Shown here piece after piece: positions 7,618-15,421 of a stretch of 47,675 nt of DNA (position 1 is the stretch's first letter; the number at the start of each line of letters is the position of its first letter). Source of the DNA: Desulfuromonadaceae bacterium UBA2294 (GTDB lineage: Bacteria > Desulfobacterota > Desulfuromonadia > Desulfuromonadales > UBA2294). The position numbers and the translations under genes were made by a program. The stretch lies in the NCBI GenBank assembly GCA_002345625.1, contig DDWE01000084.1, forward strand, positions 3,726 through 51,400, given 5' to 3'. The notes under the pieces are model-generated. The model was not told where the DNA came from and ran no database searches. It saw only the letters and a list, made by a program, of their open reading frames with translations.

Positions 7618-7815
7618 ATGAATCTGCAGGAGATCAAGGAGAAGGCGCAGGCATTCGGACTGCAAGGGATCGGTAAAATGCGCAAGGCTGAGCTGGTGCG
7701 TGGCATTCAGCAAGCGGAGGGGAACACCGCCTGCTACGGCGCCGATTGGCGCAACAGCTGCGGTGAGCTGGACTGCTGCTGGCGGGCGGATTGTCTGAAG
7801 GAGAAGTCCCTTTAA
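7618..7815 (+). CDS. Small Rho N-terminal/SAP-like domain protein
   Basis: The 65-residue product MNLQEIKEKAQAFGLQGIGKMRKAELVRGIQ matches the helix-extended-loop-helix pattern of Rho_N/SAP nucleic-acid-binding domains (LKxxAxxxGL...KxxLI..I). A short cysteine-bearing tail (CYGADWRNSCGELDCCW...C) with five cysteines follows, which might bind a metal. GAGGAGG sits six bases upstream of ATG 7618. Small proteins of this kind are frequent in Desulfuromonadales and are of unknown function. A strong terminator follows. Confidence 0.72.
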   Translation: MNLQEIKEKAQAFGLQGIGKMRKAELVRGIQQAEGNTACYGADWRNSCGELDCCWRADCLKEKSL

Positions 7816-7864
7816 TCTATCCAATGGACGAGGAAAGTCGCAACGCGCAACCGATAACAAAACC

Positions 7865-7898
7865 AAAAAAGGCCGGTGCTTAGTCACCGGCCTTTTTT
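7865..7898 (+). terminator. Intrinsic terminator after the SAP-like gene
   Basis: A 14-bp perfect stem (7865-7878 with 7885-7898) made of AAAAAAGGCCGGTG and its complement encloses a six-base loop and ends in a T6 run. The symmetric A/T tracts allow bidirectional action. Confidence 0.9.
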
Positions 7899-7919
7899 AT
7901 AAATCAACAAATAAGTCCC

Positions 7920-8042
7920 GCGGCGAATCAAAAGCCGTGAGATGCAAGGCGCCTGCCGGTTGAGAAACGAGGCGTAGCGGGAGCTACGTCGTAGTGACAA
8001 GACCAAGGGCAACGCTGCAGATTGCGGCTTTTCATTCGCCGC
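7920..8042. repeat. Dispersed imperfect-palindromic repeat, copy 2 (about 123 bp)
   Basis: This element runs from GCGGCGAA to TTCGCCGC and ends one base before the pta stop codon. Conserved blocks shared with copy 1 (3317-3438) are GAGATGCAAGGCG, GGCGTAGCGGGAGCTAC, GCAACGCTGCAGA and GGCTTTTCATTCGCC. Copy 2 is in the reverse orientation relative to copy 1. Both copies lie at the 3' ends of genes. Confidence 0.8.
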
Positions 8043-8043
8043 C

Positions 8044-9045
8044 TTAGCCCTGGGCCTGAACCGCTGTGATTGCCGCTACGGAAACGATATCATCGACCGA
8101 GCAGCCGCGGGAGAGGTCGTTGACCGGCTTGGCCAGACCCTGGATGATCGGACCGACGGCCTCGGCGCCGGCGACGCGCTCGACCAGTTTGTAGCCGATA
8201 TTTCCGGCATCAAGGGTCGGGAAGATCAGAGTATTCGCCTTGCCGGCGACGGCAGAGCCCGGGGCTTTCTTCTCGCCGACTTTCGGCAGCAGGGCAGCGT
8301 CGGCCTGCAATTCGCCGTCGATCTGCAACGTCGGAGCGATCTGCCTGGCAATCTCCAGCGCCTTGAGGACCTTATCGGCATCTTCGTGGCTGGCGCTGCC
8401 TTTGGTCGAGAACGACAGCATGGCGACCCGGGCCTCGACACCGAGAAAACTCTTGCAGCTGGCAGCAGTCGAGACGGCGATCTCGGCCAGAGCCTGGGCA
8501 TCGGGGTTGGGATTGACGGCGCAGTCGGCAAAACAGAGCACCCCGTTCTCACCGAACTGCGGGTTCTTGGTCACCATCAAAAAGACCGAGGAGACGGTTT
8601 TGATCCCGGGGGCGGTGCCAACCACCTGGAAGGCGGCACGCAACACGTCACCGGTGGTATTAAAGGCTCCGGCAACCGCACCGCCGGCATCGCCCTTGCG
8701 CACCATCATCGAGCCGAAATAGAGGTTGTCCTCGCCGGTGAGCAGCGCCTTCGCCTCATCGGCGGTCAGCCCCTTTTTCTTGCGCAGTTCCACCAGCTCG
8801 GCGACATAGGCATCGAGCTGCGGAGCGGCCTTCGGATCGAGCAGGGTCACTCCGGACAGGGAGCAGCCGAGTTCCTTCGCTTTCGCCTGCAGGGCCGCCG
8901 GGTCGCCAAGCAGCACGACTTTGGCCAAACCGTCGGCGACAATCTGCCCCGCCGCCTGGATCATACGGTCGTCATACCCTTCCGGCAGCACCACAGTCTG
9001 CAGGTTTTTTCTCGCCTTCGTCTTGATTTGATCGACAAGATGCAT
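8044..9045 (-). CDS. pta: Phosphate acetyltransferase
   Basis: A 333-residue short-form Pta interconverting acetyl-CoA and acetyl phosphate, the core acetate activation/overflow step with acetate kinase. Recognisable motifs are VVLPEGYDDRMIQAA, GSMMVRKGDAGGAVAGAFNTTGDVLRAA, TKGSASHEDADKV and IDGELQADAAL, then FPTLDAGNIGYKLVERV near the C-terminus. ATG at 9043-9045 is chosen because AAGGAGG lies seven bases upstream; the longer frame beginning at 9072 includes the ribosome site. ackA is not adjacent. A TTGACC-N18-TATAAC promoter lies upstream. Confidence 0.95.
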   Translation of the reverse strand: MHLVDQIKTKARKNLQTVVLPEGYDDRMIQAAGQIVADGLAKVVLLGDPAALQAKAKELGCSLSGVTLLDPKAAPQLDAYVAELVELRKKKGLTADEAKALLTGEDNLYFGSMMVRKGDAGGAVAGAFNTTGDVLRAAFQVVGTAPGIKTVSSVFLMVTKNPQFGENGVLCFADCAVNPNPDAQALAEIAVSTAASCKSFLGVEARVAMLSFSTKGSASHEDADKVLKALEIARQIAPTLQIDGELQADAALLPKVGEKKAPGSAVAGKANTLIFPTLDAGNIGYKLVERVAGAEAVGPIIQGLAKPVNDLSRGCSVDDIVSVAAITAVQAQG

Positions 9046-9090
9046 TGTAAAATCCTCCTTGACATAAAACATGGTTTTGAATAGCGCCTA

Positions 9091-9120
9091 GTTATAGCCG
9101 ATGCGCCGCCGAAGGGTCAA
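9091..9120 (-). promoter_or_regulatory. Sigma70-like promoter of pta
   Basis: On the minus strand TTGACC (9115-9120) is separated by 18 bases from TATAAC (9091-9096). It lies about 45 bases upstream of the pta start, in the intergenic region divergent from the TonB-like gene. Confidence 0.6.
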
Positions 9121-9152
9121 GCCTTTCCGGCACGAGACGGCATGAGTATTTC

Positions 9153-9183
9153 TTGCCCATCGAGGAGGAATGTCCTGTATAAT
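9153..9183 (+). promoter_or_regulatory. Probable promoter of the TonB-like gene
   Basis: A perfect TATAAT at 9178-9183 is preceded at 19 bases by TTGCCC (9153-9158). It lies 40 bases before the preferred ATG 9223, which argues against the longer reading frame that would start at 9142. Confidence 0.5.
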
Positions 9184-9222
9184 CAGTCCTTCGTCAACGC
9201 TAAACAACCTTGCCCGGAGCAC

Positions 9223-10059
9223 ATGCACGCCGACCGGAGAGAAAACCTTAACCTGCTGCTTTTCCTGCTTGTTTCGCTACTGGTGCACCTGCTGGTGCTG
9301 CTGATCGGCCGGGGAGTCGACTGGCAGCCGGAGCCGGCTCCATCACAACCGGTCTATATCGAGATGCAGGCGCCGACCCGTGACCGGGAGCTTGATCTGC
9401 CGGTCACTCCCGACCAGCCACGCACAACAGAGGCCAAACGGCTTGGCCCCTCCGATCAGGTCGTCGACAAGGAGACCGCCCCTATCGGCGACGCGCCGGA
9501 AGACCGATTGCCGGCGGTCAGCGTCCCGGTGCCAACCGAAACCCAACCGCAGCCGCAACCGCAACCAAAACCGACCCAGTCGCCAGATGCCATCGACCGA
9601 CCCGTTCCCGACCTGACAACCTTAATGGCCCTGCCACAAACAACTCAGGTCCGTATCGGTGAAGAGTTCCGTCGTAAATATCGCCCTGATGTCGCTACAG
9701 GTGATGCCGTCTGGCTCGACACGGAAAAGGACTATCTGATCTCCTTCTTCCAGCGCCTGCGCAACGGCATCTATGCCAACTGGAACTACCCACCAACGGC
9801 AGTCGCCAACCGTCAGGAGGGGCAATATCTGATTGAGATGATCTTTGACCGTAGCGGCAAGGTCCTTGATGTCTACCTGGTTGACGGTCAAATACTCGAC
9901 CATCCGTTGCTGGTCCGGGAGGCCATCGCCGCCGTCTTCAAGGGGGGACCATACGGTGCCCTGCCAAAAAGTTTTGACCAAGAGACCCTGACCGTGAAAG
10001 CCTGGTTCAGTTACAACCTTCAGCGCAGTGGCCGTCCCGACATTTTCGGCCAACGCTAA
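9223..10059 (+). CDS. TonB-like energy-transducing periplasmic protein
   Basis: The product is 278 residues from the chosen ATG. It has a single N-terminal membrane anchor (about residues 8-28, LLLFLLVSLLVHLLVLLIG), a Pro/Gln-rich periplasmic linker (about 40-130, with a PQPQPQPKP stretch) and a C-terminal TonB/TolA-like domain beginning near 165 (FQRLRNGIYANWNYPP....GQYLIEMIFDRSGKVLDVYLVDG). TonB family proteins couple the ExbBD proton-driven motor to outer-membrane receptors. No exbB/exbD or receptor gene is nearby, so the partner complex is unknown. CGGAG lies six bases before ATG 9223, and the -10 element at 9178-9183 would lie inside the gene if the upstream start at 9142 were used. Confidence 0.8.
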   Translation: MHADRRENLNLLLFLLVSLLVHLLVLLIGRGVDWQPEPAPSQPVYIEMQAPTRDRELDLPVTPDQPRTTEAKRLGPSDQVVDKETAPIGDAPEDRLPAVSVPVPTETQPQPQPQPKPTQSPDAIDRPVPDLTTLMALPQTTQVRIGEEFRRKYRPDVATGDAVWLDTEKDYLISFFQRLRNGIYANWNYPPTAVANRQEGQYLIEMIFDRSGKVLDVYLVDGQILDHPLLVREAIAAVFKGGPYGALPKSFDQETLTVKAWFSYNLQRSGRPDIFGQR

Positions 10060-10076
10060 AAGAAATGGAGCCCATT

Positions 10077-10289
10077 GTGGATGAATTTGAGCTGGGACAG
10101 CACCCCTTCATCGAGCTGTGCGATCTTCTCAAACTGCTCGGCTGGTGCAGCAGTGGCGGCATGGCCAAATCGCTGATTGCCGCTGGTGAAGTTCGGGTCG
10201 ACGGGGAGGTTGAGCTCCGCAAACGGTGCAAAATCCGCGACGGGCAGGTGGTCGCGCTGCACGACGACCAGATCACTATTCGTGCATAG
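10077..10289 (+). CDS. S4-domain RNA-binding protein (YbcJ-like)
   Basis: A 70-residue stand-alone S4 domain: DEFELGQHPFIELCDLLKLL, then MAKSLIAAGEVRVDGEVELRKRCKI and GQVVAL. It aligns throughout with E. coli YbcJ. The family binds structured RNA and is linked to ribosome or RNA metabolism. I prefer GTG 10077 to ATG 10065 because GGAG (10067-10070) is then correctly spaced and the resulting N-terminus matches YbcJ residue for residue in spacing. It is 17 bases after the TonB-like stop and likely co-transcribed. Confidence 0.85.
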   Translation: MDEFELGQHPFIELCDLLKLLGWCSSGGMAKSLIAAGEVRVDGEVELRKRCKIRDGQVVALHDDQITIRA

Positions 10290-10672
10290 ATCCCTCGGAG
10301 AGGACGGATACAGCCCGAAAAATGGCAAACTATCCTTATCTGCAGATAAGGATAAAATTTGACCGTAGTAAATCGAAAGGTGTGACCGTTAACAGGGAGG
10401 GGCACATCTCAAGTTCGCCAGTGTCTACTCCCGACAATTGCGACCAACCTCAGCGAAACGAGTGCCAAGCATTATTGCGGACGGATTTCAGCCCCCCGCT
10501 ACGAGGAAGGGAGAAATATCGACAAGCTCAAGGGTTGCAGCAAGTTCGAGTATTTTCTGACAGTGCCTGCTTTCAACGACCCTCCATTTCCCGCTCACGC
10601 AGGCGGTGAGGCCCTTAAAGGCTCCATTTCGAGCGCGAATCGTCCACGTGTCAAGCCTTGATCGCAAAGCTT
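10290..10672. other. 383-bp stretch without a convincing gene
   Basis: Apart from the 24-bp palindrome at 10331-10354, no open frame here has plausible coding character, start signal or recognisable motif. The frames that cross it have Arg/Ser-rich shadow-type translations. It separates the plus-strand TonB/S4 unit from the minus-strand UspA gene, both of which end here. Confidence 0.6.
10331..10354. repeat. 24-bp perfect palindrome downstream of the S4 gene
   Basis: TATCCTTATCTG is followed at once by its exact reverse complement, giving a dyad with no spacer. As RNA it could fold to a 10-bp stem with TGCA loop, but only AAATTT follows, so it is a weak terminator at best. A dimeric protein-binding site is the alternative. 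Confidence 0.75.
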
Positions 10673-11161
10673 TCAGGGGCGTAGCGGAACCACCAGCACC
10701 GGGACCAGCGCCTTGCGCAGAACCTTCTCCGCCACACTGCCGAGAAAAGCATATTTGAGTTTCCCCTTGCCGTGACTGCCGACGACAATCAGATCGGCTT
10801 CAATCCGGTCGGCCGCCTCAAGAATGACCGAGACCGGGGGGCCATGGTGCACCTCAATCGCCTTGATCAGCGTCAGGTCTTTCTGGTTGTCGGCCAGTTC
10901 CTTGTGAGCAAAATCCTGCAGCCGGGCCCGGATCTGAACAACGACCTCCTCCTTATGAGAGGTTTCAAGCTCAGCCAGTCGCGCCTCACCCATCACCGTT
11001 GAAACATAATTGAGCACCGACGACTCCATCTCCGGCAGAACATGCAGGATCCAGATCCGGGCGTTGTCGCGCCGGGCGATGCCGATGGCATGGCGAAAGG
11101 CGTGAGCTGCGTTGACAGACAAATCTGTGGCATAAAGAATTTTCTGGTATTGGGGGATCAC
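10673..11161 (-). CDS. Universal stress protein (UspA family), TRAP-linked
   Basis: A 162-residue single Usp domain: YQKILYATDLSVNAAHAFRHAI at the start, an ADLIVVGSHGKGKLKYAFLGSVAEKVLRKALVPVLVV ending that contains the ATP-binding G-2x-G-9x-G(S/T) pattern. The GTG start at 11159-11161 has GGAGG about eight bases upstream; longer readings lack one. It lies 11 bases after the TRAP permease stop. A UspA protein encoded with a TRAP transporter is known from the Halomonas ectoine system (TeaD), where it modulates transport, so a regulatory role on this transporter is a reasonable inference. Confidence 0.88.
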   Translation of the reverse strand: MIPQYQKILYATDLSVNAAHAFRHAIGIARRDNARIWILHVLPEMESSVLNYVSTVMGEARLAELETSHKEEVVVQIRARLQDFAHKELADNQKDLTLIKAIEVHHGPPVSVILEAADRIEADLIVVGSHGKGKLKYAFLGSVAEKVLRKALVPVLVVPLRP

Positions 11162-11172
11162 CTGAACCTCCT

Positions 11173-13263
11173 CTAGCCAGCCGTCACGGCCAGCTCCCTG
11201 GCCGCCCGCGGCCGCTGAACAACATAGACCACAGCCCAAAGCGCTATTCCAACCAGATAAAGCCAGTATTTGCTCCCGAGACCAATGAATTCGGCGAAAG
11301 GTCCGGGTCGGAACATGATCGACGTGATCAGCAGCAAAATAACAACTTCATACCAACGGTTTTTGGTGATGAAAAACCCTTGTGTCGCCGAAGCAAACGC
11401 AAATGTCCCCAGGCAGGTCATGGCAAAGATGGTCAGGGCCAAAGGCCAGCTGGTGATGTTGTAAAGCAAAATATCGTGGTTGAAAATAAACATGAACGGC
11501 AGCACCGCAACGCGAATATCGTAGAAAAACGACTGAAAGCCGGTCTTGATCGGGTCGGACTTGGCGATGGCGCTGGCGGCGTAGGCGGCCAGACCCACCG
11601 GTGGCGTATCGTCGGCGAGAATGCCGAAGTAGAAACAGAACAGGTGCGCAGCGATCAGCGGCACGAAGAACCCCTGCCATTCGGCGATATGGACAATCGC
11701 CGGTGCCGTCAGTGAAGCCATGACAATGTAGGTCGCCGTGGTCGGCAGACCCATGCCGAGAATCAGGCTGGCGACAGCGGTGATCACCAGCATAAGAAAG
11801 ATGTTCCCCTGGCTCAAATGATCGATAACATCGGTAATCAGCCCCCCCAGGCCCATGGTGACGACGCCGACGATAATTCCGGCCGACGCTGTCGCGGCCG
11901 CGACACTGACCATGTTCCGCGCCCCTGAAACCAGACCGTTGTAGATATCGAGTCCGCCACGCAGCAGACTGGCGCCCGCTGCCAGCGGCTCGCGGGTTAT
12001 TTTGGCGCGCAACAGATGCTGCAGCAGCATCACAACCATCAGCACCATAATGGCGCGAAACGCAGCCAGGTCCGGCGAATGGCGCGGCACAATGAGTTCA
12101 TAAAGCAGAACCCCCAAGGGGAGCAGGAAGTGCAGACCACCGAGCAGGGTCTTGAAGAACAGGGGTAGCTCGGCTTTTGGCAGGCCTTTAAGGCCGAGCT
12201 TGGAGGCCTCGATGTGGGTGATAAAGAACAGGGTCGCGTAGGAGCAAAACGCCGGAATCGCCGCCGCCTTGCAGACTTCGAGATAAGGGATGTTGACATA
12301 CTCGGCGATGATAAAAGCCGCCGCGCCCATGATCGGCGGCATGATCTGCCCGTCGACGCTGGCCGCCACTTCGATGGCCGCCGCCTTTTCAGCCGGATAA
12401 CCAACTTTCTTCATCAACGGAATGGTAAAGGTACCGGTCGTCACCACGTTGGCAATCGACGATCCCGAAACCAACCCGGTCAACCCCGAGCTCATGACCG
12501 CAGCCTTGGCCGGGCCGCCTTTGTAGCGCCCGAGCAGGCTCATGGCAAGATCGATGAAAAAGCGCCCGGCCCCGGCCTTTTCGAGCATAGTCCCGAACAG
12601 GACAAACAGAAAAACGATCCGCGCTGAAACATCGAGAGGAATGCCGTAAACACCCTCGGTGGTCAAGGCGATCTGGCCAATGTAACGCTGTACGCTCACC
12701 CCTTTGAAGGCGAGGAAGTCGGGCATGTACGGACCAAAGAACGCATAGATGGTGAAGAACAGGGCGATGATGGGCAACGCCGGACCGATAACCCGCCGGG
12801 TTGCTTCCAGCAACAGGATGATCAGCAGACCGCCGAAAAAAAGATCGCGGTCGTTGAAATTACCGATGCGTGACGCCAACCCTTCGTAATCAATAACGAT
12901 ATAGACCGCACACAGCACCGCCACCCCGGCAATGGCGAAATCAGCCCAGGGGATGCGGTGTTTTTCCGATAACCAGCGTAGACCCGGAAGACGAACCTCG
13001 CGCTTGAAGGTCGGGTAGGAGCAGAAGACAATGGCAAAGGCAAAGGCGAGGTGAAAGGCGCGGGTGTAGGTCGAATCGAGAATCAGCCAGCTGGCCAGAG
13101 AGAGCTGGAACAGCGACCAGCACAAGGCAACGGCCGGGATGTAAAACCGGCTCCAGTTTAGCGGCCGGCGCAGACCAAGCTCTTCCTCCTCCAGCATCCG
13201 CAACGCCTCTTCGGTGCCAGCCTCCTCTTCATCGCTATGCGGTGTTTTCAGTTCGTCGCTCAT
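11173..13263 (-). CDS. TRAP transporter fused permease (small plus large subunit, TAXI type)
   Basis: The 696-residue membrane protein fuses the DctQ-like four-helix part (about residues 35-190) to the DctM-like part (about 195-690). Conserved TRAP-permease stretches are visible: FGTMLEKAGAGRFFIDLAMSLLG, SSGLTGLVSGSSIANVVTTGTFTIPLMKK, DGQIMPPIMGAAAFIIAEY, LGMGLPTTATYIVMA and LADDTPPVGLAAYAA. It is the ion-gradient-driven translocator for the substrate captured by the upstream TAXI binding protein. Substrates of TAXI TRAP systems are often dicarboxylates or glutamate but cannot be named here. The N-terminal 30 residues are very acidic and cytoplasmic. Confidence 0.94.
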   Translation of the reverse strand: MSDELKTPHSDEEEAGTEEALRMLEEEELGLRRPLNWSRFYIPAVALCWSLFQLSLASWLILDSTYTRAFHLAFAFAIVFCSYPTFKREVRLPGLRWLSEKHRIPWADFAIAGVAVLCAVYIVIDYEGLASRIGNFNDRDLFFGGLLIILLLEATRRVIGPALPIIALFFTIYAFFGPYMPDFLAFKGVSVQRYIGQIALTTEGVYGIPLDVSARIVFLFVLFGTMLEKAGAGRFFIDLAMSLLGRYKGGPAKAAVMSSGLTGLVSGSSIANVVTTGTFTIPLMKKVGYPAEKAAAIEVAASVDGQIMPPIMGAAAFIIAEYVNIPYLEVCKAAAIPAFCSYATLFFITHIEASKLGLKGLPKAELPLFFKTLLGGLHFLLPLGVLLYELIVPRHSPDLAAFRAIMVLMVVMLLQHLLRAKITREPLAAGASLLRGGLDIYNGLVSGARNMVSVAAATASAGIIVGVVTMGLGGLITDVIDHLSQGNIFLMLVITAVASLILGMGLPTTATYIVMASLTAPAIVHIAEWQGFFVPLIAAHLFCFYFGILADDTPPVGLAAYAASAIAKSDPIKTGFQSFFYDIRVAVLPFMFIFNHDILLYNITSWPLALTIFAMTCLGTFAFASATQGFFITKNRWYEVVILLLITSIMFRPGPFAEFIGLGSKYWLYLVGIALWAVVYVVQRPRAARELAVTAG

Positions 13264-13299
13264 AACACTCCGGTAGATTGCGTAGAGGGCAAGCCCCGC

Positions 13300-13333
13300 A
13301 AAAAAAAGCGGGAGGACGCGACCGTCCTCCCGC
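13300..13333 (-). terminator. Terminator-like hairpin inside the TRAP operon
   Basis: On the minus strand an 11-bp stem GCGGGAGGACG (complement of 13323-13333, pairing with 13308-13318) with a four-base loop is followed by eight T (complement of 13300-13307). It lies between the binding-protein stop and the permease start, where partial termination would give more binding protein than permease. Confidence 0.85.
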
Positions 13334-13346
13334 GGCGATCACGAAC

Positions 13347-14315
13347 TTACTTCATCAGACCAGCTTCCTTGTAATAACGCAGCGCACCCGGATGAAGCGG
13401 GGCGGACAGACCCTGCAACATGTTCTCTTTGGTCAGAGATTCCAGCGCCGGATGCAGTTTACGGAACTCTTCAAGGTTTTCGAAGACCTCTTTGGTCACG
13501 GCGTAAACAACATCATCGGACACATCGGCCGAGGTGCAAATGGTCGCCTTGACACCGAAGGTCGGGACATCCTGCGTGTTCTCAACCCCGGGATAAGCTG
13601 CGACCGGAACCATTGTCGCCGCATAGTAAGGCATTTTGTCGGTCAGGGCTTTGATAAGCTTGGCATCGACCGGAACAAAGTTGACCTTACGGGTTCCGGC
13701 AACGGCCTCCTTGATCGAGCCGTTCGGATGCCCGACGGTGTAGAAGAAGGCGTCGATACGGCCGTCCTGTAGCAAACTGGCCGATTCCGCCGGCTTGATC
13801 CCTTCCGCCGACATATCCTTCTCGTAGTTGATCCCGGCCGCCTCGAACAGATCGATGGCATTGACCCTCTGACCGGATCCGGGGGCGCCAATGTTGACGA
13901 TTTTCCCTTTCAGGTCGTAAACCGAGTGGATCTTCTTATCGACGGCGGCGAGAATCGTCACCGCCTCCGGGTGGATGGCGAAGGCGGCACGCAGTTTCTT
14001 CACCGGCTTGCCTTCCCATTCGCCCTTGCCGTTAAAAGCCTGGAACTGGATGTCGGACTGCACGACTCCGAATTCGAGATCGCCAGCGGCGATGGCGTTG
14101 ACGTTAAACACCGATCCGCCGGTCGATTCGACCGTGGCGCGAATGCCGTATTCACTCCTTTTTTTGTTGACGATTTTGCTAATGGCGCCACCGGCCGCAT
14201 AATAGACGCCGGTGACACCCCCGGTGCCAATAGTGGCATACTTGGGGGCTGCGGCGAACAGACCAGAGACCGAAGCCAGCAGCAGAACCAGACACAAGGA
14301 CAGGACTCTCTTCAT
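13347..14315 (-). CDS. TAXI family TRAP transporter solute-binding protein
   Basis: A 322-residue periplasmic receptor with an N-terminal signal peptide (residues 1-21, cleaved near FAAAP) followed by YATIGTGGVTGVYYAAGGAISKIVN, the characteristic TAXI start. Further family features are STGGSVFNVNAIAAGDLEFGVVQSD, VNIGAPGSGQRVNA and the C-terminal HPGALRYYKEAGLMK. It captures the ligand for the fused permease encoded next, from which it is separated by 83 bases carrying a terminator-like hairpin. AAGGAG lies eight bases before the ATG. Confidence 0.94.
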   Translation of the reverse strand: MKRVLSLCLVLLLASVSGLFAAAPKYATIGTGGVTGVYYAAGGAISKIVNKKRSEYGIRATVESTGGSVFNVNAIAAGDLEFGVVQSDIQFQAFNGKGEWEGKPVKKLRAAFAIHPEAVTILAAVDKKIHSVYDLKGKIVNIGAPGSGQRVNAIDLFEAAGINYEKDMSAEGIKPAESASLLQDGRIDAFFYTVGHPNGSIKEAVAGTRKVNFVPVDAKLIKALTDKMPYYAATMVPVAAYPGVENTQDVPTFGVKATICTSADVSDDVVYAVTKEVFENLEEFRKLHPALESLTKENMLQGLSAPLHPGALRYYKEAGLMK

Positions 14316-14368
14316 GACGGAACTCCTTCTTTAAGTGATGAGGTGCAAAAAATATGGACAGAGCAGGA

Positions 14369-14396
14369 ATTTTAGCATTTAAAGGGCGTTCCGCAA
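14369..14396 (-). promoter_or_regulatory. Extended -10 promoter of the TAXI-TRAP-usp operon
   Basis: On the minus strand TTGCGG (14391-14396), a 16-base spacer and TAAAAT (14369-14374) preceded by TGC form an extended -10 promoter about 55 bases before the binding-protein start. Confidence 0.6.
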
Positions 14397-14409
14397 GTAC
14401 AGTAGCGGT

Positions 14410-14439
14410 TTGACAGTAGATCGGCATCTCTGGGATAGT
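14410..14439 (+). promoter_or_regulatory. Promoter of the QueG-like gene
   Basis: TTGACA (14410-14415), an 18-base spacer and GATAGT (14434-14439) lie 24 bases before the ATG at 14463. It is back-to-back with the TRAP operon promoter. Confidence 0.55.
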
Positions 14440-14462
14440 ATCAGGAAACGGGAGATTTTTGC

Positions 14463-15344
14463 ATGCACTGTCTCGCAGCACAACATAGCGCTCTGGAACA
14501 AATACAGGCCCGTGTCGGCACATTCTGGTCGCGAAGTCCTCTCAATCATCTCGCCAACGACACCGACGAACGCGCTTGGGACGAACCACTGTTCGGCGTG
14601 GCGGCCGGCAACGACCCGCTCTTTGCCAAAATCAAGGCCGACATCGGCCCCTTCTACTGGCTGCCGGAAGAGGCCTTCGCCCTCGCCTTTCCGCAGGCAC
14701 CGGCAACAGCCGACGAACTGTCGGTACTGGTCTGGATTCTGCCCCAGACCGCGGCGACACGCGCCGACCAGAAACTGGCAACGGATTTTCCGGCCGAGCG
14801 CTGGGCGCGGTCGCGCGATTTCGGCGAGAAGTTCAACCTCGCCCTGCGCCGCCACCTCGCCGAGACCCTCACTGCCGCCGGCCATCCGAGTGTCGCTCCG
14901 GAGCTGCTGCCACAGTTTTCCCGACAAACATCCGAACGCTTCGGGATCGCCTCGAACTGGTCGGAACGGCACACCGCCCACATCGCTGGCCTTGGCACCT
15001 TTGGTCTCAGTGACGGACTGATCACAGCGCGCGGTAAGGCGGTACGCATCGGCTCACTGATCACCCGCCAACGGTTGCCGGCGACACCCCGCACCTATAC
15101 CGGCCATACCGACTGGTGCCTCTGGTATGCACAAGGCATCTGCGGTGTCTGTATGCGCCGTTGCCCGGTACGGACCATCACGCCTTCCGGCCATGACAAG
15201 AACGCCTGCTTCCGCTACATTCGAGACGTCACCACCCCCTATGTGCAAAAAACCTTCGGCACCGATTTTACACCGTGTGGCTTGTGCCAGGTCGACATCC
15301 CCTGCGAAGACCGCAACCCGGTGGTGCGGCGAAAAAGCGGTTGA
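14463..15344 (+). CDS. 4Fe-4S protein related to epoxyqueuosine reductase (QueG-like)
   Basis: The 293-residue protein has a middle region HTAHIAGLGTFGLSDGLITARGKAVRIGSLIT typical of the QueG/DUF1730 family and two C-terminal iron-sulfur ligand sets: CxxCMRRCP (ICGVCMRRCPVRTIT) and CGLCQVDIPCE. QueG itself reduces epoxyqueuosine in tRNA using cobalamin and Fe-S clusters. This protein is shorter than true QueG (about 350-380), and its N-terminal third (LPEEAFALAFPQ) diverges from it. I call it a QueG-related reductase of unknown substrate. It ends with TGA overlapping the -35 of the next gene's promoter. Confidence 0.75.
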   Translation: MHCLAAQHSALEQIQARVGTFWSRSPLNHLANDTDERAWDEPLFGVAAGNDPLFAKIKADIGPFYWLPEEAFALAFPQAPATADELSVLVWILPQTAATRADQKLATDFPAERWARSRDFGEKFNLALRRHLAETLTAAGHPSVAPELLPQFSRQTSERFGIASNWSERHTAHIAGLGTFGLSDGLITARGKAVRIGSLITRQRLPATPRTYTGHTDWCLWYAQGICGVCMRRCPVRTITPSGHDKNACFRYIRDVTTPYVQKTFGTDFTPCGLCQVDIPCEDRNPVVRRKSG

Positions 15345-15368
15345 ATCATCCGGCCGATGTCCTATAAT
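15341..15368 (+). promoter_or_regulatory. Promoter of the quinone oxidoreductase gene
   Basis: TTGAAT (15341-15346) with a 16-base spacer to a perfect TATAAT (15363-15368). The -35 overlaps the stop codon of the QueG-like gene. The distance to the ATG at 15422 is 53 bases. Confidence 0.7.
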
Positions 15369-15421
15369 CGGTCCGTTTCCATAATCTTGCCTATTGCATG
15401 TATTACGAGAGGAGAGTTTCA

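Noticed and set aside
8386..9084. 232-codon plus-strand frame opposite pta
   Set aside because: Shadow of the complete pta gene on the other strand.
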